A stretch of DNA of 64,000 nucleotides, from assembly GCA_964418585.1 (NCBI GenBank), contig CAYQMG010000007.1, positions 1-64,000 of the forward strand, written 5' to 3'. This DNA is from JAJRTE01 sp964418585. Its GTDB lineage: Bacteria > Myxococcota_A > UBA796 > JAJRTE01. The notes beneath the pieces are model-generated. The model ran no database searches, was not told the DNA's origin, and saw only the letters and a program-made list of their open reading frames with translations. Numbering within the stretch: position 1 is the first letter of the stretch; each line of letters begins with the position of its first letter. Positions 53,593 to 62,948 of this stretch are shown here, piece after piece. The translations under genes were made by a program, and so were the position numbers.

Positions 53593-54765
53593 ATGCGCCG
53601 GTCAGCGAAGAAAGGAGTCGTGGATACCGATATGTTTCGTCACTACTTACGCATGTATCTCCGTATCCTTGCGGTAGCCAGGCAGACCTTCGGAAGGGGC
53701 AAGACGTTTCGTCGATGGGCGTTCATTCCCCCGTTGGTTTTTCTTGCGACGCGGGTGTGTCTGTGGTTGGACAATTTGTTGTTCCCTGGATACAGAAAAG
53801 TGGAGATACGAAAGCCCGTGTTCATCATCGGGCACCCCCGGAGCGGCACCACATTTCTTCACCACCTGTTGACGAACTCGGACAATGCCGTGACCTTCAA
53901 GGCGTGGCACCTGTTTGCCCCTGCGATCACCCTGCGATACCTGCTGCGGCCTCTCTACTGGTTGCAGATGCGTCGTCGTCGGTCGGTCCTGGCGCCCAAG
54001 CAGTTGGGGCACGAGATTTCACTGGACAAGGTGGAGGAAGAGGAGTTCCTGTTTGTCCACACGATGGACACACAGTTTTTGCTCACGCGGACGCCCCTGG
54101 CATTCGACGACCAGGAGCACCCGGAGTTGAGGCGTTACGACGAGCAGCCGGAGGCGCACCGGCTGGCCTCGGTGCGCTTTTTCAAGAGCCTGTTGCAGCG
54201 TCAGATCTATCTGACCGGGAAGACGCAGGTGGTGGCCCAGATGCATTTCTCCACTCAGCGTATCAAGACGTTGATGGAGGTTTTCCCGGATGCCCGGTTC
54301 ATCTACCTGGTTCGTTCCCCGTTGGATGCCATCCCGTCGCACCTGTCTCTGGTCTGGAACTCGCTGGATCATCAGTGGGGTTGTGAGCGGATTCCGGCCG
54401 AGAAGCTGGAGCGGTTTGTGGAGCGTCGTTACCGGTACAATGTCGAGCTGTACCGGTACTTCGATCAGTTGTTGACTCGAGGTGAGTTGCCCGAGGATCG
54501 GGTCATGGTCCTGCGGTACGACGACCTTGCTTCCGACCCCATGGAAGCGTGTGAGCGTGTGATCGAGTTCACCGGCATGGAGGCGGACGAACGGCTGCGT
54601 CGATGTCTGATCGAGCGGTCGCGGCAGCAACGGAACTATGTGCGGCAGCACGAAGTGGCGCCTCTCGAGAGTTTTGGTCTGACGCGGGAGCAAGTGTTTC
54701 AGGACCTTCGGTTCGTGTTCGAGCGCTACGGGTTTGCCAGGCCCGAGAAGGCCCGGGCCGCCTGA
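53593..54765 (+). CDS. Sulfotransferase-family protein
   Basis: The protein has 390 residues from the outer ATG at 53593; the ATG at 53632 (MFRHYLRMYLRIL) is also possible and is preceded by AAAGGAG at a rather long spacing. The PAPS-binding 5'-phosphosulfate loop GHPRSGTTFLHHLL lies near residue 80. The 3'-phosphate segment FIYLVRSPLDAIPSHL and a VMVLRYDDL block follow. A hydrophobic, basic N-terminal stretch suggests peripheral membrane contact. It would move sulfate from PAPS to an unknown acceptor. It is the second sulfuryl-transfer-type protein of the window, unrelated in fold to the arylsulfotransferase at 11.4 kb. Confidence 0.88.
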   Translation: MRRSAKKGVVDTDMFRHYLRMYLRILAVARQTFGRGKTFRRWAFIPPLVFLATRVCLWLDNLLFPGYRKVEIRKPVFIIGHPRSGTTFLHHLLTNSDNAVTFKAWHLFAPAITLRYLLRPLYWLQMRRRRSVLAPKQLGHEISLDKVEEEEFLFVHTMDTQFLLTRTPLAFDDQEHPELRRYDEQPEAHRLASVRFFKSLLQRQIYLTGKTQVVAQMHFSTQRIKTLMEVFPDARFIYLVRSPLDAIPSHLSLVWNSLDHQWGCERIPAEKLERFVERRYRYNVELYRYFDQLLTRGELPEDRVMVLRYDDLASDPMEACERVIEFTGMEADERLRRCLIERSRQQRNYVRQHEVAPLESFGLTREQVFQDLRFVFERYGFARPEKARAA

Positions 54766-54861
54766 CCGCTTGGCGCCTGTCCGTCGCCAATCCCCCCGCT
54801 TTTCCCGTTTTTCCTCGTCGTTCGGCCCGGAACGGTCGGATGTCTGCTTTTTCTGTCCCCC

Positions 54862-56565
54862 TCAGTTCAGGTCGCGAATGGCGGCTGCTCCCTTGCGCAT
54901 GGGAATGATCGTCGCCGCCAGGTTGGCTGCCAGGACCAGGATCGCCATGACGCCGATGGTGGCCCATTCCCACGTGAACAAGGGCCGCTGTCGGTAGTCG
55001 GCGCGGACGATCAAGTAGACGGGGACGGCCTCGAGCACCAGGATTCCGGCGACAAAGATCTGGGCCACGATCATGAACAGGATACCCCCTGGTCCGGCTG
55101 CGATCTTGGCGACGTTTTCGGCCTTGAAGTTGGGATACATGGCCCCGATCCCCACGCTGAGGCCCGCCATGGAGATCGAGAGGGTCACCATGGTGAAGAT
55201 GCCGAGCATCATGAGGGGGCCGTGTACGTGGAGGAGCAGATTGGAGGAGACCACGAGCACGAGCCCCAGGGTCAGGAGCAGAGGTAGGCCGACGAGGAAC
55301 TTGGCCCGCAGGAACGTCATCGGGTCCACCGGGGCCGACCGGAGGAGCCAGAACGCCCGTCCTTCCCGGCTCACCGAGGTGAACAGGAACCGTACCGCCA
55401 CCGAGGAGACCACGAACCCCACCATGGCCAGGTTCATGAACGACACCAGGTTGTGGATCCGCATGGTGATGAACGGTCCTTCCAGCGGCAGAACCTTGAC
55501 CGAGTAGAGGTAAATGGCAATGAGCGCCAGGATCAACAGGAGTTGCGGCCATTCTCCCGCGTCCCGGAGGAACGTCTTGATGTCCTTGGTCACCATCTCC
55601 TGGACGATACGAGGGGTCCGGGCGGTGGCCGCCCGCAGCAAACGGTCCAGCAGGCCCAGGTGTCGTTGCCGCGTGGAGGTCGCCTGGAGCGTGCGCGTCC
55701 ATCCCCCTGGGTAGAGCACCAGGTTGGTCCATCCGGAAAGAACCACTGCAGCGGCGCCGGTCAGTGAGAGCAGCCCCAGGTAGTACCAGGGTTCCCCGAC
55801 CTCGTGCGTCAGCAGCGGCATGAGGATCTCGGTACCCCAGTGACTGGGCAGAAAGGTCGCCGCGGGCGTCTTGAGTTGCCCCAGGAACACCATGATGTCG
55901 GAAAATGACTCCGCATTCACCAGCCGTTCGGGTTGCACCACACGCAGCATGGCGAACAGGGCCACGAGGAACATCGCCGACACGGCCAGCATGAGTTCCT
56001 TGGTTCGTCGTGCGGGAAACAGGTTGACCAGGATTGTGGCCAGGGTGACGCCGATCCCCGTGGGAACGGCCAGGAAAGGAGGCAGAAAGGCTCCCACCGC
56101 CAGGTAGTAGGTCAGGCCCGCCTGGTGCACCACCCCATAGGCCAGGAACACCGGCAGACCAAAGATGATCATCATCCACGAGGCGTTGAGAAAGGTCAAG
56201 ATGAACCGGGTCAGGTGGATCTCCCGCATGCTCACCGGCAGACTGTGCACGAGGGGGAGGTCTTCGGACAGATAGTAGGAGGAAAGCGCGCTGATCAGGT
56301 TGGAAAAACAGAGCATGGAAAAAAGGGCCAGCAGCAGGATGGAGAGCAGTTTCTTGACCAGGTAGACGCCGAAGATCTCCACCTCGATGAACATGCCCAG
56401 CACGTACCAGAAAACCAGGAAAAGCGTCACCCAGAATCCCAGGATCCCACACAGAAACAGCGCGTACTTGAACCGCTCCCCTCGGTCCGCATGACGCAGC
56501 CGGTTGCGGAACGACTGGATCTCCGGCGCCAGAAGTCTCAGCATCGTGTGCCTTTCGAGCCTCAT
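54862..56565 (-). CDS. ABC exporter permease
   Basis: The 567-residue membrane protein has about twelve hydrophobic segments. It begins as an ATGA overlap with the ATP-binding gene (ATG at 56565), so the two are coupled. It resembles large ABC-2-type exporter permeases (two sets of six segments with a central soluble loop around TRQRHLGLLDRLLRAA). The cargo is unknown. The nearest partners are the ATPase and a transglutaminase-like protein on the same strand, which suggests export or assembly of an envelope component. Confidence 0.85.
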   Translation of the reverse strand: MRLERHTMLRLLAPEIQSFRNRLRHADRGERFKYALFLCGILGFWVTLFLVFWYVLGMFIEVEIFGVYLVKKLLSILLLALFSMLCFSNLISALSSYYLSEDLPLVHSLPVSMREIHLTRFILTFLNASWMMIIFGLPVFLAYGVVHQAGLTYYLAVGAFLPPFLAVPTGIGVTLATILVNLFPARRTKELMLAVSAMFLVALFAMLRVVQPERLVNAESFSDIMVFLGQLKTPAATFLPSHWGTEILMPLLTHEVGEPWYYLGLLSLTGAAAVVLSGWTNLVLYPGGWTRTLQATSTRQRHLGLLDRLLRAATARTPRIVQEMVTKDIKTFLRDAGEWPQLLLILALIAIYLYSVKVLPLEGPFITMRIHNLVSFMNLAMVGFVVSSVAVRFLFTSVSREGRAFWLLRSAPVDPMTFLRAKFLVGLPLLLTLGLVLVVSSNLLLHVHGPLMMLGIFTMVTLSISMAGLSVGIGAMYPNFKAENVAKIAAGPGGILFMIVAQIFVAGILVLEAVPVYLIVRADYRQRPLFTWEWATIGVMAILVLAANLAATIIPMRKGAAAIRDLN

Positions 56566-57344
56566 GGCTCCACCCGCTCCCTGAGCCCTCGTATCGCAGC
56601 CTCGTGAGCCTCGTCCCCGGTCAGGGACAGGAACACAGTCTCCAGATCCGCCTCCGCCCCGGCTTGCTGCCGCAATTCCTCCATCGTGCCCAGAGCCCGC
56701 AGCCGTCCATCCTGGATGATCGCAATCCGATCACACACCTCCTCGGCAACCTCCAGAGAATGGGTCGAAAGAAAAACCGTCCCACCGTCGGCCGCCTGGG
56801 TCCGGAACAGATCCTTCACCAGTCGCGCCCCCTTGGGATCCAGACCCACCATGGGTTCGTCCACCACAATCAGTTCCGGCTCGTGAATGAGCGCCGCCGT
56901 GAGGACCAGACGTTGCTTCATCCCGTGACTGAATCCCTCGATCAAACCGTCCGTCCACCGCGTCAACCCGAATCGTTCCAGCAGGGTGCGCGCCCGCGAC
57001 TCAAAAGTGTCCTCTGGCACCTCGAATACTCCGGCAATGAACCGAAGAAACTCGTATGCCGTAAGCTTCTCGTACAGGTAAGGCCGGTCCGGGATGTAGC
57101 CGATCCGCCGCTTGGCAGCCACCGGATCCTTCAGCAAGTCGATACCCGCCACGAACACCCGGCCGGACGTGGGCCGCATGATGCCGCCCAGCATCTTGAT
57201 CGTGGTCGTCTTCCCCGCCCCGTTCGGACCCAGAAACCCGAACACCTCGCCGCGCATCACCGTGAGGTCCAGGGGATGAAGCGCCTGAAAACTTCCGTAG
57301 CGCTTGCTCACCCCTTGCAGCGAGATCATCACGTCCGTGTTCAC
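56562..57344 (-). CDS. ABC transporter ATP-binding protein
   Basis: The GTG at 57344 follows GAGGAA, giving 260 residues. Walker A (GPNGAGKTTTIKMLGG), the signature region GFSHGMKQRLVLTAAL, Walker B (PELIVVDEPMVGLDPKG) and the switch histidine (STHSLEVAEEV) are complete. The length and the DrrA/CcmA-like sequence indicate an exporter ATPase. It starts 21 bases after the transglutaminase-like gene and overlaps the permease, so the three form one operon. Confidence 0.95.
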   Translation of the reverse strand: MNTDVMISLQGVSKRYGSFQALHPLDLTVMRGEVFGFLGPNGAGKTTTIKMLGGIMRPTSGRVFVAGIDLLKDPVAAKRRIGYIPDRPYLYEKLTAYEFLRFIAGVFEVPEDTFESRARTLLERFGLTRWTDGLIEGFSHGMKQRLVLTAALIHEPELIVVDEPMVGLDPKGARLVKDLFRTQAADGGTVFLSTHSLEVAEEVCDRIAIIQDGRLRALGTMEELRQQAGAEADLETVFLSLTGDEAHEAAIRGLRERVEP

Positions 57345-57365
57345 GTGTCGTTCCTCTGTTCGGAA

Positions 57366-58862
57366 TCAGTGGTACTCCAGCACCTGGATACGCAGGTTGC
57401 CCACCACGCGCACCAGGGCCAGTTGCTCCTCCAGTTCGCCCTCCACCAGCTTGATGTGGGTCGCGTCGGCAGGAAATTGCCCAAACGTCGGGTCGATGGC
57501 CACCCACGTCCCCAGGTAGACCTCAGGCCACGCATGGTAGTAGAATCCGGGTACCCCACCGCCCGCCTCGTCCGAGTAGACCACCCCCGCTGCCATCCTC
57601 GTCGGAATGCCCACCGCCCGCGCCAACGCCGTGAACAACGTCGTGTGCTCGTTGCAATCACCCTTGAGCGACTCGAGGATCTCCAGCGCAGACGGAACCC
57701 CCATCACCGGTTCCTTCCGAAGCTTCTCGTGTACCCAGCCGTTCAGCAGCGCAGCCGCCTCCTCGGCATCCGTCACATCGCCAATGATCGACTGGGCAAC
57801 CCGCACAATCTTCGGATCGTTCTTCTGGACCAACGGCGTATCCGAAAGCGCCCCGGAAAACCGGGGATCCACCATCGGAATCTGGTAGGTGCGCCAACGG
57901 GAACGGTCCACCACTCGGACCTCCACCTCCCCGGGTTGGTCGCCCGGGTAAAGCTTCCCAAGCAGCACCTTGACCCCGGCGCCCGACAACCGCGCATGAA
58001 GGTAACGAATACTCCGCGCCTGCCGAAGCGGACGATCCAGTGGCACCGCCGACAAGGCCACGATGTCCACAGGCGCCTCGCCTTCCCCCCAACCCCCGTT
58101 GATCGCCTCTTCCCGCGGCTCCCGCCGAAGCGTCATGCCCAGCGCGTTGGTCTCCTCCAGGGTCAACCCATCTTCCGTCACCACCGCGGTCGTCTTCAAT
58201 CCCTGGTAGGAAGCCTCCAGTTTCAATGTCCGAACCCGCTCCCCATTCACAACCGCCGTCCCCTCTCCCACAACCTTCACCTCCAGCGTCTGCCTCGACA
58301 GGGTCGCTGGATCAAAGTACGGAAGCTCCAGAACGTCCCCCACCGAAGGAGACAGGGAAACCAGCCGATCCTTGAACGTCACCGATAGCTCCGGCGGCTC
58401 CTCCAATCGCACCTGCTGCGTCCGAACTTCACCCCCCGTCTCTATCTCAAGATCCAGGATCTTCCCTCGAACCGTCCCGGCGACATGGATCACACTCGGC
58501 GTCGCCGAAAGCATGAAATCAAAATGCTTCAGCCGACGCTTCCTGTCCGTCTCCGCCACCAGCGTCGTCGTGATCTCCCGCGTCTGCTGGAATGCCCGTA
58601 GCCGCAAGTACATCCGCTCCTGAAATCGATACCCGTCGAGTTGCTTCATCTTGTCCGAAAATCCACACCCGATCTTCTTCCCCTCCAGGTACACCGACAT
58701 CCATTCCGTGCCAGGCCCATCGGTGACGGTCTCCAGCATGGCCAGCGCATCGTGATCCACGGGACTTCGATCGGTCATGCGTACCTGGGAGTGAACCATC
58801 AGCGCCACCCAGGCGCCTACAATGGCGGCTTCAAGCCAGAACAGCCAGGTTCGCGGCAGCAT
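57366..58862 (-). CDS. Membrane-anchored transglutaminase-like protein
   Basis: The ATG at 58862, with GAGGTG upstream, gives 498 residues. An N-terminal signal anchor (LFWLEAAIVGAWVALMV) places the rest outside the membrane. The first 300 residues are beta-rich and unnamed. The C-terminal part is a transglutaminase/protease-like domain with the triad Cys 403 (KGDCNEHTTLFTALARAVGIPTR), His 443 (YHAWPEV) and Asp 457 (IDPTFG). Such domains cleave or cross-link peptides or proteins. Its operon with an ABC exporter suggests it processes or attaches an exported envelope substrate. Confidence 0.88.
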   Translation of the reverse strand: MLPRTWLFWLEAAIVGAWVALMVHSQVRMTDRSPVDHDALAMLETVTDGPGTEWMSVYLEGKKIGCGFSDKMKQLDGYRFQERMYLRLRAFQQTREITTTLVAETDRKRRLKHFDFMLSATPSVIHVAGTVRGKILDLEIETGGEVRTQQVRLEEPPELSVTFKDRLVSLSPSVGDVLELPYFDPATLSRQTLEVKVVGEGTAVVNGERVRTLKLEASYQGLKTTAVVTEDGLTLEETNALGMTLRREPREEAINGGWGEGEAPVDIVALSAVPLDRPLRQARSIRYLHARLSGAGVKVLLGKLYPGDQPGEVEVRVVDRSRWRTYQIPMVDPRFSGALSDTPLVQKNDPKIVRVAQSIIGDVTDAEEAAALLNGWVHEKLRKEPVMGVPSALEILESLKGDCNEHTTLFTALARAVGIPTRMAAGVVYSDEAGGGVPGFYYHAWPEVYLGTWVAIDPTFGQFPADATHIKLVEGELEEQLALVRVVGNLRIQVLEYH

Positions 58863-59175
58863 GAGCACCTCGAGGCAAGGCCCCTTCCAGGGAATGCGAG
58901 ACGATACTCTAGCCGATACACCCCCGGGAATCAAGGCGTCGACACCGGCATGGCCAGGAACAAATGCTCCTCGCCCACCTCCCTCCCGACCCCCGTCCCG
59001 ACCGCTCTTCCTGAAAATTGTACAGTCTGGGTTTCTGTCAGGCTCGGTTCCTCGCAAGGCCGACCAGACTGAGCCGGTTTTGATGGTGCACCGCAACGAG
59101 CGATGTTATGTTGCCTTCCGCTGACAGTGCACACGGCACCCGGGACTGGCTGCGGTTCCTTCGCGGAGGCGACTG
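58863..59175. other. 313-base divergent intergenic region
   Basis: The gap separates the leftward transglutaminase operon from the rightward MopE-type genes. It contains TTGTAC (59020-59025) overlapping an 8-base inverted repeat (CAGTCTGG 59025-59032 and CCAGACTG 59064-59071). A candidate promoter is TTGATG (59080-59085) with TGTTAT (59104-59109) 18 bases on. The ribosome binding site GGAGG lies just before 59176. No RNA gene was recognised. Confidence 0.4.
59080..59109 (+). promoter_or_regulatory. candidate promoter of the MopE-type gene
   Basis: TTGATG and TGTTAT are spaced by 18 bases and each matches four of six consensus positions. They lie 67 bases before the start at 59176, just downstream of the 8-base inverted repeat. 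Confidence 0.3.
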
Positions 59176-62100
59176 ATGAGGCGAATGGCGGATGGCGGCA
59201 CTGGTTCACCACCTGTCGGTACGGCCTGGTGGACCGTTTCTCTTCTTGTCTTCACCCTGGCCGGCTGCTCCGGCGACGATGATTCCAATCCTCCAGGATC
59301 CCCGCCTCCGGCCACGCCGACCCCCGGTGATGTCTCGAGCGCCAATCGTCTCGAAGTCTCCACCGACCTCATCAACTTCGGGACCGTGGCGCCGGGCCAC
59401 AGTGCCCAGGAATCGCTGGAGATCGAAAACGCGGGCGAGGACCGGGTTACCGCCACGGTCACCATCTCCGACAGCGGCGGAGGCACGTTCCTGGTCGTGG
59501 GCGACGCCAGTTTCGATCTCGCACCCGGTCAGGTCGCCCTCGCCACGCTCCTGTTTGCTCCAACCACTGCTGGAACCGCCCAGGGAGTGCTCGAGGTGGG
59601 AGGGGAGGGGGTGGCGGGCACGGTGACCGTGATTCTCACGGGCCTGGGCCAGGCCGACCTCACCGACGACCAGGACGGAGACGGGTACGCCGAGGCGGAC
59701 GGGGACTGCGACGACACCAACCCGGCTGTCTACCCGGGCGCCCATGAGGCCTGCGATGGGGTGGACCGCGACTGCGACGGGGACGTGACCGACGAGCCCA
59801 CCTGGTACGGGGACGCCGACGGGGATGGATACGGCGCAGCAGACACCGTCCAGACCGGTTGCACGGCCCCGGAAGGATGTGTGGAACAGGCCGACGATTG
59901 CGACGACGCCGACCCGACCGTCCATCCTGGCGCAGAGGAAACCTGCAACGGGCGGGACGACGATTGTGACCGCCGCATCGATGAGGGCCTGCCGACCCAG
60001 ACCTATTACATCGACCTGGACAGGGACGGCTACGGCTCGAACGACCTCATCAGTCGCTGCGGAGAAACCGACGGGGTCGTGTCTCTCACCGGCGATTGCG
60101 ACGACACAGACTCGAGCATCCACCCCGGGGCGGACGAAACGTGCGATGGTCTCGACAATGATTGCGACGGCCTCGTCGACGAGGAAGGTCAAACCCTCTA
60201 TTACCAGGACGAGGACGGAGACGGTTTTGGCGCGCCGGGTACGGGAATGGAGTCCTGCGACGCGACCGGGAAGTCGGACAACGACCAGGACTGTGATGAC
60301 CAGGAATCCGGCACCCATCCCGGCGCGGAAGAGGTTTGCGACGGAGTGGACAACGATTGCGACGGCGAGGTCGACGAGGACCTGCGCGTGCGAGGCCATG
60401 CCGACGAGGACGGAGACGGCTTCGGCAACCCGGGCCTTCCCATGCTCGCCTGTCCAGGCGCCGAAGGGGTCGTGCTGGACGGCACCGATTGTGACGACCA
60501 TGCGGCGTCGACCCATCCCGGGGCCGACGAGGTATGTGACGGTACCGACAACGATTGCGACGGAGACGTGGACGAAGGGGCCATGGTCACATTCTACGTG
60601 GACGCCGACCACGATGGATTCGGAAACGAGACCGAGGTCCTCGAGGCGTGTGCCTTGCCCTCTCCAGACTACACCACCGAGGCGGGCGATTGCGACGACC
60701 TGTCCTCCTCGACCTATCCCGGGGCCACCGAAATCTGCGACGAGGCCGACAACGATTGCGACGGCGAAGTCGACGAGACCGCCAGCGGCACTTTCCATGC
60801 CGACGCAGACGGAGACGGGTACGGCGACCCTGCCGTCTCCTCCCAGGGCTGCACCCCCGGGAGCGGGTTCGTGGACGACGCTTCCGACTGCGATGATACC
60901 GCTCCTGACGTTCACCCGGGCGCCGAGGACCGGTGCGACAACATCGACAACGACTGCGACGGCGAGGTCGACGAAGACGCTATCTCCACCTACTACCTGG
61001 ACATGGACGGCGATGGACACGGCCTTCCCTCCGTCTCCACCACCGCTTGCAACCCGCCTCAGGGTTACTCCAACGTCGGCGACGACTGCAACGACAGCCG
61101 CAACGACATCCATCCAGGCGCAGAGGAGATCTGCGACCAGGCGGACAACGACTGCGATGGCGAGGTCGATGAGGGCGTCACCACAACGTTCTACTACGAC
61201 GCCGACCAGGACGGGTTCGGAGACACCGCATCGGCCGTCGAATCGTGCTCCCCACCCTCCAGTCGGTTCGTCTCCGACCCCGGCGACTGCGACGACACCC
61301 GCGCGACCACCTACCCGGGTGCAGACGAGATTTGCGGAAACAACCGGGACGAGGATTGCAACGGCTGGGTCGACGACGCCGACCAGGACGGGGACGGATA
61401 CATCGCCTCTTCATGCGGGGGAAGCGACTGCGACGACAACGCTCCGGATATCAATCCCCAGGGCGTCGAGATGTGCGACGGCGCCGACAACGATTGCAAC
61501 GGCCGGATCGACGAACGCGACCCCCGGTATGACTTCGCCACGGACCCCGACAATTGCGGCGGCTGCGACATCGTCTGCGGCGTCGGAGAAGAAGGCCCCC
61601 TCTGCACCGGAGGCCACTGCGGCTCCCTTCGCACCTATCAGCACCGGTGGCAGGATTTGACATCCATCCCCGCAGACGCCCAGTGGGTCACCCTCGACAA
61701 TTCTTCGTTCCAGGTCACCACCAAGGGAGGTCCCCTCGAAATCGAACTCAGCATCCCTCTCATCGGCGGAAACTTCTCCACATGTCGGCCTCGAGTCGAC
61801 GGCGCATGGGCCGGTACGTTCGAAGGGTGGCCCGACAACTACATCTGGCACGAAGGCCTCGACTACACCGGATACCAGGGCGACGCACACAAACGCATGT
61901 GGAAACGAGCCCGCGTCTACCGCGACATTCCGGCTGGAACACACACCGTCGATGTCCAGTGCCGCACCGACTCCGGCACCGCCACCGCAGGACGGCCCGG
62001 CACCACCGCCCTCGTGATCACTCGGGAGTTCCTCGACCCCAACCGCGTCTGGCAACAGGTCATCACCAGCGGAACATCGATTGGGTACACCTCCTCGTTC

Positions 62101-62886
62101 GTCAAAATGCAGGGATCCGACCTCCAGGTCGACCTCTCCGGCGGGCCGGTGGAAGTCACCATCAGCCTCCCCATCGGGTACGGCGGCCACGCATCTTGCC
62201 TCGAATGGATCGACGACAGCTTGCCCCCCTCCGACCCCGCTTACTCCAATACCTTCTGGTTCGCCGGCCTCGAGGCCACGTTCCGCGGATGGATCATGTG
62301 GTACCACACCCGCACCTATACCGACCTCTCACCGGGGACCCACGTCTTCTCCATTCGCTGCAACAACGACAGCGGGTCGCTCCAGATGGGTGCAGAAGAC
62401 ATGGCCAGTATCTTGACCGTCAAGGAACTGGACGAAACCTACTATCCTGCCACCATCGCCCTGGACGCCAGCCAAAACGGATGGGAGGTGGACAACGGAA
62501 CCGGCCAGGTCTGGTACAACATGGTCCACTACGCACCCACCGTGGAGGTGACCACAGGCGATGTGGAGATCGACATCGAAATGGACTTCCACAACGTGGC
62601 CTGGGGCGGCTATTTCACCTGCCGCCCCCTGATCGATGGACTCTGGGCCGGCGCTTACGCCGGGCTCGAGTTCTCCTCCCCGGAAGAAGAAGGCTCGGTG
62701 CGCGAGGTCTTCGAAAGCACCGGATGGCACGGCATGTTCCACCGCCGGCGCATCTATACCGACATCCCCCTCGGCTACCACGTCTTCTCTCTCCAGTGCT
62801 ACTCCAGTAACAACGGGTTCTACGCCGGTGGGTACGGCGTACAGAGCATGCAGGTCCGCGCGGCCACGGTCATCCGGGACGATTGA
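59176..62886 (+). CDS. MopE-type repeat lipoprotein
   Basis: The protein is 1236 residues with GGAGG 7 bases before the ATG. A lipobox (TLAGC) ends the signal peptide, so the protein is lipid-anchored. An immunoglobulin-like domain at about 55-155 (NFGTVAPGHSAQESLEI) resembles ASPM-SPD-2-Hydin folds. Next come about ten repeats of the putative metal-binding MopE motif, each with a CDD-x-x-P-G-A-x-E core and DNDCDGEVDE-like loops (about residues 165-785). The last 420 residues form three beta-rich domains of similar layout (each with CR-x-x-DG-x-WAG or an analogue). MopE-type repeats are proposed to bind metal. Function here is unknown. Confidence 0.85.
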   Translation: MRRMADGGTGSPPVGTAWWTVSLLVFTLAGCSGDDDSNPPGSPPPATPTPGDVSSANRLEVSTDLINFGTVAPGHSAQESLEIENAGEDRVTATVTISDSGGGTFLVVGDASFDLAPGQVALATLLFAPTTAGTAQGVLEVGGEGVAGTVTVILTGLGQADLTDDQDGDGYAEADGDCDDTNPAVYPGAHEACDGVDRDCDGDVTDEPTWYGDADGDGYGAADTVQTGCTAPEGCVEQADDCDDADPTVHPGAEETCNGRDDDCDRRIDEGLPTQTYYIDLDRDGYGSNDLISRCGETDGVVSLTGDCDDTDSSIHPGADETCDGLDNDCDGLVDEEGQTLYYQDEDGDGFGAPGTGMESCDATGKSDNDQDCDDQESGTHPGAEEVCDGVDNDCDGEVDEDLRVRGHADEDGDGFGNPGLPMLACPGAEGVVLDGTDCDDHAASTHPGADEVCDGTDNDCDGDVDEGAMVTFYVDADHDGFGNETEVLEACALPSPDYTTEAGDCDDLSSSTYPGATEICDEADNDCDGEVDETASGTFHADADGDGYGDPAVSSQGCTPGSGFVDDASDCDDTAPDVHPGAEDRCDNIDNDCDGEVDEDAISTYYLDMDGDGHGLPSVSTTACNPPQGYSNVGDDCNDSRNDIHPGAEEICDQADNDCDGEVDEGVTTTFYYDADQDGFGDTASAVESCSPPSSRFVSDPGDCDDTRATTYPGADEICGNNRDEDCNGWVDDADQDGDGYIASSCGGSDCDDNAPDINPQGVEMCDGADNDCNGRIDERDPRYDFATDPDNCGGCDIVCGVGEEGPLCTGGHCGSLRTYQHRWQDLTSIPADAQWVTLDNSSFQVTTKGGPLEIELSIPLIGGNFSTCRPRVDGAWAGTFEGWPDNYIWHEGLDYTGYQGDAHKRMWKRARVYRDIPAGTHTVDVQCRTDSGTATAGRPGTTALVITREFLDPNRVWQQVITSGTSIGYTSSFVKMQGSDLQVDLSGGPVEVTISLPIGYGGHASCLEWIDDSLPPSDPAYSNTFWFAGLEATFRGWIMWYHTRTYTDLSPGTHVFSIRCNNDSGSLQMGAEDMASILTVKELDETYYPATIALDASQNGWEVDNGTGQVWYNMVHYAPTVEVTTGDVEIDIEMDFHNVAWGGYFTCRPLIDGLWAGAYAGLEFSSPEEEGSVREVFESTGWHGMFHRRRIYTDIPLGYHVFSLQCYSSNNGFYAGGYGVQSMQVRAATVIRDD
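59670..61540 (+). repeat. tandem MopE-type motif repeats in the coding sequence
   Basis: About ten units of roughly 60 codons each encode a DADGDGYG-like stretch, a CDD core with PGA and a DNDCDGEVDE-like loop. They are diverged at the DNA level but strongly similar in protein. The later, incomplete gene at 62949 carries the same units (at least three visible). Confidence 0.8.
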
Positions 62887-62948
62887 TTCATCCCAACCCT
62901 GGCGTGCACACGGGTCCACCCGGCACTTTCTGAACGCGGAGGCGGTCG

